Source: Candidatus Omnitrophota bacterium
Lineage (GTDB): Bacteria > Omnitrophota > Gorgyraeia > Gygaellales > Profunditerraquicolaceae
Direction: 5' to 3'
Assembly: GCA_030691585.1 (NCBI GenBank)
Contig: JAUYEC010000108.1
Coordinates: forward strand, 1 to 11,965
Length of the DNA stretch: 11,965 nt
Each line of letters opens with the position of its first letter. Positions within the stretch are counted from its first letter, which is position 1. The notes under the pieces were generated by a model. That model searched no databases. It was not told where the DNA came from and worked only from the letters and a program-made list of their open reading frames with translations. Shown here piece after piece: positions 9,801-11,965 of the stretch. The position numbers were made by a program, and so were the translations under genes.

Positions 9801-11965
9801 AGAGTATGCCCGGGAACATAAGATAAAGTTAGAAATATATGTTGAATCCCGGGCAGGCGCTTTATGCGGCACAAAGGATGAATATTACGGGATGAACGGC
9901 GCAACGGTAATAGAAAACAGGGAAAAATTGGAGCAAATCGGCGAGCAGGCGGCCAAAGACGGAAAACAAGTAATAATCCTTAAGGTAAATAAGCCTTTAG
10001 ATATGAGAGCAGGGCGGGAAAGAGTTAATGAATTTGCGTATTTAGGGCCGGGTAAAGTCAGTATCAGTTTTTTTGATTTCGCTTCCGATAGGAAAATGGC
10101 TAAGCGGCTTCTCGCTACGGGGGTGGACTGCCTGGCGCTGGAGGCAATTGAGGCAGAAGCGCATTCCTGTTTGTTGTTTGACCCTGCTGACCCGGACAAT
10201 ATAATTCCTTATTGGCTTAGAATGATTAAGGTGCGCAGGGGCAGAACCCATGTTTGTTCTGATGTAATGAATATTGTTTCCGGTATTCAGGCAGCTTTTC
10301 AGGCAGTGATTTATCTCAATGAGGATGAAGAAAGAATTAGCAGGGGTAAGGTTAGGGGAAATCGGGAACGCAGGGATGCAATTTTACATATTCGGCCCTG
10401 GAGTTATTCTGACAGAGAAGAAAACCTTAAAGGAAAGCACCTATTGATTACAGGGGCCGGTACAGCAGGTTTGGCCGCTTGCGGGGCCGGACTTTTGCTG
10501 GGTGCGACAGTTACGCTTTGTGATTTACCTGGGAATTTGGATGAGCTTCGTCGGATATTTCAGGCAAAGATAAAGACAGGCCAAATGGAGACTATATCTA
10601 ACAGGCAAAGGACAAAATTAGCATCGGCCTTGGCCGGTGCCGATGCTGTTATCGGTGCAGCAGCGCTTGCCGGAAAGAAAACCCCTATTACCATTAATAA
10701 AGGATTGATTATAAAAGTAAGCGACAAATTTCCCAAACGCCGTGTATTCGTGGATTTAGCCATTAACGCCGGAGGGAATTTTGATTTTGTCAAGCCGGAT
10801 AAAACCGTAGCGTGCAATCTAAAAGAAAAACTAACGCACGGTAATAATCCGGTGAGAGTGGGTTATGGGAATTCTCTTTTTTATATGGTAGCAGGTATGT
10901 CTAGGTGTCCGGGGGCAGTGTCATTTTTGGCTTCAAGCATGCTTGAAGCAGCGCGGCTTCCCTATTTGAAACTTCTGTTGTTATATGGATTAAGAGGAGC
11001 CGTCTACAGAGATAGCGGATTTGCGGCAGGGATGAGTGTTATTGGCGGGACGTTGACCGATAGCACGGTAGGCAAACGATTAGGCGTAGGGCATTTAGAT
11101 GTTTATGAAGCATTAAAGATTAACGAGCGCTTAGGCGGTGGTGCGATAAGGCGCAAAGGCATCGGCAGCGCCAGCGTCGTAGTTGTTTTAGCATGCGTTG
11201 TAGTTTTACTCCTGGTATTAGCTTGTTACTTCGGAGCAACCTTTTGCAAACCCGTATTGCAATTAAATTGCAATACGGGTTTGCAATATATTTGCTCTCT
11301 TTTCTATCCCCGCGGTCCAGAGGCGCTGGCGACTATGGGGGCGTTGGGGCTGGTGTGTTGGATCCCGGGAGGCTTGGGTGGTAAATCTGAAAGAAAAAAC
11401 GCCGGCGCCGCGCCGGCGGGGCGGGGCGACAGGGGACAGTTCTGTCATAACTCTATGGTAGACAATGGGCCAGGAAGAAAAGGTCCTGCTGATGCTGCTG
11501 TTCAGCCGATCGCTCCGCCGGACGCCCAGCCGCCCGGCCCGCCAGATGCCTTACCAGATGGCGGAGGCACTGGATTGCCGCAAGAGCATTCTGATTTGGG
11601 AGGAGCTTTGGAAGTTAATGCTCCCATAGAAGTCATTACTCCTTTAGATTCTCACGAGCAAATCGTACCTTTAATTGAAGAGTGGCATAGGGCTCATCCA
11701 AATAAAAGGTTGCTTATCTTCAATTTTGATTCACATAGCGATAAGATGGCTGGTGAAGATGCGGATGCCCTTGATTATAACTGGGGTATGAAGGTTGAAG
11801 AAATGGGAATGGCGTGGGTGATACATTTTGGTTCACAATACCTCAGCATGGACTATCGTATGAAAGATAATCTTTGGAGTCTGCCTGAGCGTAAAGAAGA
11901 GATATTACGGCAGATTCGGGCACTTAATGGGCGATACGACGAAATCTGGTTGACGATTGACTATG
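1..11965 (+). CDS. Giant multidomain membrane protein, internal fragment open at both ends
   Basis: Frame 1 has no stop codon from base 1 to the last full codon, giving 3,988 residues with neither start nor end in the window. Recognisable domains appear in this one frame from end to end, so it is real coding and not chance openness. In order they are two Mpv17-like membrane modules with a methyltransferase-like domain between them, a transglutaminase-like domain, two membrane HExxH modules around another HExxH domain, an alanine dehydrogenase/PntA-like domain and a UPF0489-like domain. Pro/Gly/Ser-rich linkers carrying short dispersed repeats join them. Many hydrophobic segments point to a membrane-anchored protein. 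Giant proteins of tens of thousands of residues are known in Omnitrophota; membership is inferred. The segment opposite 5763-6387 is the antisense of a toxin-antitoxin operon and has an odd Ser-rich composition. Whether the chain is made intact or cleaved cannot be told. Confidence 0.93.
856..870 (+). repeat. AAPxG linker repeat, copy 1
   Basis: Codons GCC-GCG-CCG-CTG-GGG encode Ala-Ala-Pro-Leu-Gly directly after the Mpv17-like copy A. The next 20 residues are Gly/Asp-rich linker before the following domain. This is the first of eight copies of one 15-bp motif in the window, all plus-oriented and all in frame 1. Confidence 0.75.
1141..1200 (+). other. Internal Tat-like twin-arginine motif with hydrophobic stretch
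   Basis: Residues 381-400 read SRRKFF followed by TVLGLGAAAAVYSA. This has the form of a Tat signal: S-R-R-x-F-x, then a short, mildly hydrophobic Ala/Gly-rich stretch. True Tat signals are N-terminal, whereas this one lies hundreds of residues inside an open frame. It heads the methyltransferase-like region, so it may be the relic signal of a once separate exported protein fused into the chain, or simply a membrane segment. About 80 residues of helical, charged sequence (301-380) precede it. Confidence 0.5.
1243..2373 (+). other. Class I SAM methyltransferase-like domain (degenerate)
   Basis: Residues 415-791. The N-terminal half (about 415-580) is helical and unrecognised. The second half follows the order of a Rossmann methyltransferase: YLDLATGTN at 590-598 (motif I position, but lacking the usual G.G.G spacing); PVLLTDIS at 614-621 with Asp619 where the ribose-binding acid would be; QVLDVDIR at 641-648; TIRLQNVAHWV at 661-671; and LVEPGGQLILVQP at 685-697, like the common post-motif LkPGG.l. 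The degenerate glycine loop makes activity uncertain. Substrate is unknown. It sits between the two Mpv17-like copies. Another Rossmann-type domain cannot be ruled out. Confidence 0.5.
2374..2560 (+). other. Gly/His/Ser-rich linker between methyltransferase-like domain and membrane copy B
   Basis: Residues 792-854 are rich in Gly, Ala, His, Asn and Ser with no recognisable fold. The stretch ends with the REP-like sequence at 2537-2560. A purine-rich GGAGGAGGAAGG lies just before an in-frame GTG at 2539, which could support internal initiation, but nothing else shows this. Confidence 0.6.
2537..2560 (+). repeat. REP-like element, member of an inverted pair with 7159-7183
   Basis: Bases 2540-2560 (TGGCACCTGGGGGAACGTCC plus one C) are the exact reverse complement of 7160-7180. 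The match continues for three further bases, with one mismatch, beyond 2540. GTTCCCCCAGGTGCC-type sequences resemble the dispersed palindromic repeats seen around REP-associated transposases in other bacteria. That resemblance is from memory. Here both copies lie in coding linkers and add no stop in either orientation. Confidence 0.55.
2563..3660 (+). other. Mpv17/PMP22-like membrane module, copy B, with its N-terminal helices
   Basis: Residues 855-1220. Hydrophobic segments at about 859-874, 901-921 and 942-964 lead into the core that matches copy A: GLAEFLSQ at 979-986, GWFYASYPALIP at 1019-1030, VAVDQTAG at 1041-1048, FGRPIW at 1104-1109 and ELCWTII at 1134-1140. Residues 1030-1049 match copy A residues 81-100 at 19 of 20 positions, so the duplication is recent or kept alike by gene conversion. 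Copy B carries five extra residues (LYTIN) at 3439-3453. Because copy A is cut by the window edge, only copy B shows the whole module: three leading membrane segments plus the Mpv17-like part. Function unknown; location in the membrane is inferred from hydrophobicity. Confidence 0.62.
3433..3453 (+). repeat. ATCAAC direct repeat bounding a 15-bp in-frame insertion in copy B
   Basis: Copy B reads Ile-Asn-Leu-Tyr-Thr-Ile-Asn-Arg where copy A reads Ile-Asn-Arg. The extra 15 bp end in ATCAAC, repeating the ATCAAC at 3433-3438. The offset between the copies changes from 2,847 to 2,862 bp here, so the frame is kept. Confidence 0.8.
3718..3732 (+). repeat. AAPxG linker repeat, copy 2 (variant VAPAG)
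   Basis: GTC-GCG-CCG-GCG-GGG encodes Val-Ala-Pro-Ala-Gly directly after Mpv17-like copy B. This is the equivalent position to copy 1 after module A, so this repeat may have been duplicated along with the membrane module. Confidence 0.72.
3780..3847 (+). repeat. Imperfect direct repeat (EYRSTLIS / KYRSSVIL)
   Basis: TATCGTAGCACCCTGATAT at 3781-3799 and TATCGAAGCTCCGTGATAT at 3829-3847 match at 16 of 19 bases, and a G precedes each. Both lie in the same frame. Confidence 0.6.
4021..4560 (+). other. Transglutaminase-like cysteine hydrolase domain
   Basis: Residues 1341-1520. The order and spacing of the core match the transglutaminase-like (papain-fold) superfamily: Cys1377 in YPQVCAAASLVVQKL, then RVAVAG, then His1417 in SYHAWIEF, then Asp1436 in YASLMDGQFD. 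Cys to His is 40 residues and His to Asp is 19, as in the C...H(A)W...D core of that family. The catalytic triad is therefore intact. Members are bacterial peptidases or crosslinking enzymes that act through a Cys nucleophile. About 80 further residues follow, ending at the Asn-Ser-Gly repeat. Substrate unknown: a role in cleaving or crosslinking the giant chain, or cell-wall peptides, is possible but unproven. Confidence 0.65.
4564..4617 (+). repeat. NSG tandem repeat with NSGDTI element, copy 1
   Basis: AATTCCGGG occurs three times in tandem at 4564-4590, encoding (Asn-Ser-Gly)3. It runs into GGACACAATAC and then TAATTTAGG, encoding Asp-Thr-Ile-Arg-Asn-Leu-Gly. The stretch from 4582 to about 4609 is nearly identical to 8533-8560. 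It marks the end of the transglutaminase-like domain. Confidence 0.8.
4603..4833 (+). other. Short unrecognised segment
   Basis: Residues 1535-1611 open with a Gly/Arg/Asp-rich linker, followed by about 50 residues that look helical (ITYEGLLAAIGERIGSAL). It lies between the Asn-Ser-Gly repeat and AAPxG copy 3. I recognise no family. Confidence 0.4.
4834..4848 (+). repeat. AAPxG linker repeat, copy 3
   Basis: GCC-GCG-CCG-GAG-GGG encodes Ala-Ala-Pro-Glu-Gly. It precedes an Asn/Ser linker and the single membrane segment at 4915-4971. Confidence 0.78.
4915..4971 (+). other. Single predicted transmembrane helix
   Basis: Residues 1639-1657 (RIIVFIISVCIIIGLIDCF) form a clear hydrophobic helix. WWK precedes it and the basic KLKKHF follows, typical of a single membrane anchor. 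Confidence 0.75.
4981..5712 (+). other. Long charged, low-complexity hydrophilic region
   Basis: Residues 1661-1904 are rich in Asp, Glu, Gly, Asn, Arg and Pro. No catalytic motif is visible. A short ordered-looking patch at about 1700-1760 contains YGVEIPAWWISAQGF and a strand-like ATTPDGSQIRLKFD. It ends at the linker just before the antisense toxin gene. Function not recognised; probably a flexible extramembrane spacer. Confidence 0.5.
5599..5628 (+). repeat. Degenerate NSGDTI element, copy 2
   Basis: AATTCTGGCGGCACAATGCC and the following AATTCAGGA encode Asn-Ser-Gly-Gly-Thr-Met-Pro-Asn-Ser-Gly. This is a diverged form of the elements at 4582 and 8533, in the same frame. Confidence 0.5.
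5700..5718 (-). terminator. Candidate intrinsic terminator of the toxin-antitoxin operon
   Basis: On the minus strand CGCGGC-GGG-GCCGCG forms a perfect 6-bp GC stem with a 3-nt loop. TTTT (5703 to 5700) follows at once. It lies about 45 nt past the toxin stop codon. The stem is built partly from AAPxG copy 4. Stem and U-run are short, so termination may be weak. Confidence 0.4.
5713..5727 (+). repeat. AAPxG linker repeat, copy 4
   Basis: GCC-GCG-CCG-GTG-GGG encodes Ala-Ala-Pro-Val-Gly. It is the last linker before the giant frame enters the antisense toxin gene, 36 bp from the toxin stop codon. Confidence 0.78.
5763..6161 (-). CDS. PIN-domain ribonuclease toxin
   Basis: 132 residues, the full length of a single PIN domain. 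It matches the PIN toxin family of COG1569 type: VIDTNIWISAL with Asp7, a central SEELLKEL with Glu44, RDADDNFLLALL with Asp88/Asp90/Asp91, LVTLDKDLL with Asp109/Asp111, and the C-terminal PPREFL typical of the family. The conserved acids bind the metal ions used to cleave RNA. The ATG at 6161 overlaps the antitoxin end by 20 bp; upstream there is only a weak AGG, so translational coupling is likely. The gene lies wholly antisense inside the giant gene, with its wobble bases opposite the giant frame's wobble bases. It contains no Tyr and no His, unusual for the family and just what lowers the risk of stops in the opposite frame. All acidic motifs are intact, so it is probably functional. Confidence 0.88.
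   Translation of the reverse strand: MLRAVIDTNIWISALMRSTLTRPILEAFVKGRFTPVISEELLKELNDTLNEPEVAKLIRPDETKELIALISEKSQKLKTTLKINACRDADDNFLLALLTQSKSPLVTLDKDLLILADKFDILPPREFLRRLK
6142..6387 (-). CDS. Cognate antitoxin of the PIN toxin (small helical protein)
   Basis: 81 residues beginning MRNNIALELSPNQIEELVER. The ATG at 6387 is chosen because AAGGAGGG ends 7 nt upstream, a near-perfect Shine-Dalgarno. A longer version starting TTG at 6441 would begin inside the -35 box and is rejected. The N-terminal half is acidic and helical (EELVERLPLEEKIILARKL); the C-terminus is strongly basic (KRVRRRNYAPGRH). I recognise no specific antitoxin family. The role is inferred from size, position directly upstream of and overlapping a PIN toxin, and the shared promoter. 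Its codons lie exactly opposite giant-frame codons, so TTA, CTA and TCA are barred; none of its ten Leu or six Ser uses them. Confidence 0.75.
   Translation of the reverse strand: MRNNIALELSPNQIEELVERLPLEEKIILARKLTLETWQARFKSLISGIDRRLKNRRAISNSKIVSIVKRVRRRNYAPGRH
6395..6402 (-). promoter_or_regulatory. Strong Shine-Dalgarno of the antitoxin
   Basis: AAGGAGGG read on the minus strand, 7 nt (ATTTAAT) before ATG at 6387. It fixes the antitoxin start. Confidence 0.88.
6413..6441 (-). promoter_or_regulatory. Consensus sigma-70 promoter of the toxin-antitoxin operon
   Basis: On the minus strand TTGACG (6441-6436), a 17-bp spacer, then TATACT (6418-6413). Each hexamer is one mismatch from consensus and the spacing is optimal. 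Transcription would begin near 6406, giving a leader of about 20 nt that carries the Shine-Dalgarno. It fires against the giant gene's transcript. Confidence 0.82.
6454..6636 (+). other. Two hydrophobic segments after the toxin-antitoxin insertion
   Basis: The giant frame resumes ordinary composition with GVITILGILTLILLWPQIAG (residues about 2154-2173). An Ala-rich run and a second hydrophobic stretch, SGWLLGLVCMAGGM, follow. This looks like a membrane hairpin. AAPxG copy 5 closes the stretch. Confidence 0.5.
6637..6651 (+). repeat. AAPxG linker repeat, copy 5 (variant AAPER)
   Basis: GCC-GCG-CCG-GAG-AGG encodes Ala-Ala-Pro-Glu-Arg, one base from the consensus in the last codon. A preceding GCCGCC extends the GC-rich block. 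It separates the membrane hairpin from a soluble domain. Confidence 0.7.
6652..7140 (+). other. Unrecognised soluble domain, possibly methyltransferase-related
   Basis: Residues 2218-2380. A basic helical start (KEKLSRSRAMIDRILDAQD) leads to FAPVGLFMSIRGMV, then YLPTIARAIKEEGFLITDD, which resembles the late strand and loop of a Rossmann methyltransferase (lk.GG.lIi.D). It ends with KYRFTKDDEIFSKQLWLW. No cofactor-binding glycine loop is seen, so it may be a partial domain. Function not assigned. Confidence 0.3.
7159..7183 (+). repeat. REP-like element, inverted partner of 2537-2560
   Basis: GGGACGTTCCCCCAGGTGCC at 7160-7179 is the exact reverse complement of 2541-2560. It sits in an Asn/Gly/Pro-rich linker (GVNGDVPPGAIPD) before the first membrane HExxH module. 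Confidence 0.55.
7237..7650 (+). other. Membrane HExxH metallopeptidase-like module, copy 1 (HETCH)
   Basis: Residues 2413-2550. It starts CRAIDPLW, followed by two to three hydrophobic segments (around FGALFGWNWAVPF and NLLKVALIIGAYGIYIIFG) and the motif HETCH at residues 2507-2511. Glu2524 in LMQEFTAHTLD lies 13 residues after the second His, a candidate third zinc ligand. The layout (helices, then HExxH near a membrane) resembles small integral-membrane zinc proteases. Copy 2, about 1,350 bp downstream, has the same order with a canonical HEAGH. The Cys in place of Gly at the fourth motif position is unusual but leaves both His and the Glu. Activity and substrate unknown. Confidence 0.6.
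7645..7660. repeat. 16-bp perfect palindrome
   Basis: GCCTGCAGCTGCAGGC is its own reverse complement. GCCTGCAGCTG also occurs at 7623-7633, so a short direct repeat accompanies it. It encodes Ala-Cys-Ser-Cys-Arg just past the first HExxH module. Confidence 0.7.
7732..7746 (+). repeat. AAPxG linker repeat, copy 6 (variant TAPAG)
   Basis: ACC-GCG-CCG-GCG-GGG encodes Thr-Ala-Pro-Ala-Gly, between the first membrane HExxH module and the gluzincin-like domain. Confidence 0.75.
7771..8514 (+). other. Gluzincin-like metallopeptidase domain (HEGIH)
   Basis: Residues 2591-2838. A helical N-terminal part precedes a strand-rich segment (ISGYGIILMDFDLYSG). The motif GHEGIHAN follows, with His2760, Glu2761 and His2764. 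The stretch LNEGFTEYFTRL comes next, with Glu2777 and Glu2781, 13 and 17 residues after the second His. HExxH followed by an NExxTE helix is the gluzincin pattern: two His and a downstream Glu hold zinc, and Glu2761 is the catalytic base. All these residues are present, so it may be active. It lies between the two copies of the membrane HExxH module and is not similar to them outside the motif. Exact peptidase family not recognised. Confidence 0.6.
8521..8562 (+). repeat. NSGDTI element, copy 3
   Basis: AATTCCGGG twice, split by AAG, then GGACACAATACC and TGATTTAGGA, encoding Asn-Ser-Gly-Lys-Asn-Ser-Gly-Asp-Thr-Ile-Pro-Asp-Leu-Gly. It closes the gluzincin-like domain as copy 1 closes the transglutaminase-like domain. 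Confidence 0.8.
8587..9010 (+). other. Membrane HExxH metallopeptidase-like module, copy 2 (HEAGH)
   Basis: Residues 2863-3003. Same layout as copy 1: CRAIDALW, hydrophobic segments around FGALFGWGWAVPF and NLLKVILIIRAFILYTG, then PPMTLAQLFYTPIAQPN (copy 1: PPMTLHQMLYKPIANPN). NFHEAGHFYV follows, with the canonical HEAGH at residues 2956-2960 and Glu2972 in FLQEF 12 residues on. HEAGH is a classic zinc-protease motif. The equivalent Glu in both copies supports it as a ligand. The two copies have diverged more than the Mpv17-like pair, so the duplication is older. Function in the chain is unknown. Confidence 0.62.
9079..9093 (+). repeat. AAPxG linker repeat, copy 7 (degenerate, AAMEG)
   Basis: GCC-GCG-ATG-GAG-GGG encodes Ala-Ala-Met-Glu-Gly. 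It differs from the consensus in the third codon but keeps position and frame. It follows the second membrane HExxH module. Confidence 0.6.
9094..9714 (+). other. Basic linker and unrecognised domain
   Basis: Residues 3032-3238. A Lys/Arg/Gly/Ser-rich linker leads to an apparently folded alpha/beta segment (LDEAEFLRPILEALGPFNEETGWYIHVLRLP, read in parts, then FITGTNLQGPFAVAGRYRTGW). No catalytic motif is recognised. A helix with VLPRMCLGALFRIIDGCKQQG comes before the dehydrogenase-like domain. It could be a domain tied to the one that follows, but nothing shows this. Confidence 0.35.
9718..11145 (+). other. Alanine dehydrogenase / PntA-like domain, probably catalytically inactive
   Basis: Residues 3240-3715, close to full family length. 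N-terminal part: VPREIKPNEGRVGLLP at 3245-3260, then YVESRAGALCGTKDEYYGMNGATVIE and ILKVNKPLD at 3327-3335, as in PntA. The NAD-binding part has LLITGAGTAGLAACGAG with G-A-G-T-A-G at 3485-3490 and Asp3508 after the second strand, then VFVDLAINAGGNFDF. The end (MVAGMSRCPGAVSFLASSM) is closer to alanine dehydrogenase. Arg3255 matches the pyruvate-binding Arg of alanine dehydrogenase, but the catalytic Lys is Asn3330, the catalytic His is Asp3359 and the late Asp is Asn3589. It probably binds dinucleotide without that reaction; a transhydrogenase-like binding role cannot be excluded. The family is normally soluble or part of a proton pump; here it is buried in a giant chain. Confidence 0.75.
11170..11238 (+). 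other. Predicted transmembrane helix
   Basis: Residues 3724-3746 (SVVVVLACVVVLLLVLACYF and neighbours) form a strongly hydrophobic run after the basic IRRKGIG. It anchors the dehydrogenase-like domain. A weaker hydrophobic stretch (LATMGALGLVCWIPGG) lies at about 11326-11373. Confidence 0.75.
11244..11286. repeat. 43-nt perfect inverted repeat (21-bp arms, 1-nt centre)
   Basis: The arm at 11244-11264 (TTGCAAACCCGTATTGCAAT plus T) is the exact reverse complement of 11266-11286, with A11265 at the centre. The frame reads through it as CKPVLQLNCNTGLQ. No T-run follows on either strand, so it is not a clear terminator. It may be a small palindromic insertion or a stable mRNA hairpin. Confidence 0.9.
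11407..11421 (+). repeat. AAPxG linker repeat, copy 8
   Basis: GCC-GCG-CCG-GCG-GGG, Ala-Ala-Pro-Ala-Gly, the consensus form. It heads the linker to the last domain. Confidence 0.8.
11422..11613 (+). other. Pro/Gly-rich linker
   Basis: Residues 3808-3871 include APPDAQPPGPPDALPDGGG, a flexible or extended spacer before the UPF0489-like domain. Confidence 0.7.
11431..11447 (+). repeat. Possible REP-like hairpin (GGGGACAGTTCTGTC)
   Basis: GACAG (11435-11439) and CTGTC (11442-11446) pair around TT in a GGGGACAG context, a motif seen in REP-type repeats of other genomes (from memory). Short and single-copy here. Confidence 0.35.
11614..11965 (+). other. UPF0489 / ureohydrolase-like domain, cut by window end
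   Basis: Residues 3872-3988. LLIFNFDSHSDK (Asp3910, His3912, Asp3914) matches the D-x-H-x-D metal motif of the UPF0489 and arginase/deacetylase-like fold. NWGMKVEEMGMAWVIHFG follows, as does IWLTIDY at the window edge, where a second D-x-D metal site would be completed by the next codon. This is about the first half of the domain. In UPF0489 proteins the biochemical role is not established; hydrolysis of an amide or guanidino bond is a fold-based guess. Confidence 0.55.

Noticed and set aside
9489..9872. 127-codon minus-strand frame
   Set aside because: It lies antisense to the unknown domain and the start of the dehydrogenase-like domain, with no Shine-Dalgarno or recognisable product. The neighbouring minus frame at 9885-10199 is rejected for the same reason.
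11244..11286. The palindrome as a transcription terminator
   Set aside because: No run of T follows on either strand, and the giant frame carries on into a further domain.
1..11965. tRNA, rRNA, CRISPR arrays or full insertion sequences
   Set aside because: I saw no cloverleaf, no regularly spaced repeats and no transposase in any frame.

Overview
Read from base 1, the plus strand is one open reading frame with no stop codon across the whole window: 3,988 complete codons, entering before base 1 and leaving after base 11965. I translated every codon by hand. The window is therefore an internal slice of a giant gene. It encodes a chain of membrane modules, enzyme-like domains and low-complexity linkers that would normally be separate proteins. 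Giant ORFs of this type are known mainly from the candidate phylum Omnitrophota (OP3), for example Velamenicoccus archaeovorus. The moderate GC content and free use of AGA, AGG and ATA codons fit that group, but the assignment is inference.

Layout by region: (1-840) four-helix-type membrane module resembling Mpv17/PMP22; (841-2373) linker, internal Tat-like motif, degenerate class I methyltransferase-like domain; (2374-3660) linker and a second, nearly identical Mpv17-like module; (3661-4560) Pro/Ser linker and a transglutaminase-like domain with Cys, His and Asp in place; (4561-5762) repeats, one membrane segment and a long charged region; (5700-6441) a complete toxin-antitoxin operon on the MINUS strand; (6442-7236) membrane hairpin and unknown domain; (7237-9010) two copies of a membrane HExxH module flanking a third HExxH domain; (9011-9717) unknown; (9718-11145) alanine dehydrogenase/PntA-like domain lacking catalytic residues; (11146-11613) membrane segment, a 43-nt palindrome and a Pro-rich linker; (11614-end) start of a UPF0489/ureohydrolase-like domain.

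The central observation is the minus-strand PIN toxin and its antitoxin. They have a consensus sigma-70 promoter, a strong Shine-Dalgarno and a terminator-like hairpin, and they lie entirely inside the giant gene, which reads straight through them antisense without a stop. The toxin has no Tyr or His, and the antitoxin uses no TTA, CTA or TCA codon, as the antisense frame requires or favours.

The second theme is modularity. A 15-bp GC-rich repeat encoding Ala-Ala-Pro-x-Gly occurs eight times, always in the same orientation and the same frame, mostly at module boundaries. Other short dispersed repeats (Asn-Ser-Gly-Asp-Thr-Ile type, an inverted REP-like pair) also sit in linkers. The gene looks assembled by in-frame duplication and insertion of cassettes. 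With three metallopeptidase motifs and one cysteine-hydrolase motif it could be a self-processing polyprotein, but that is a hypothesis.
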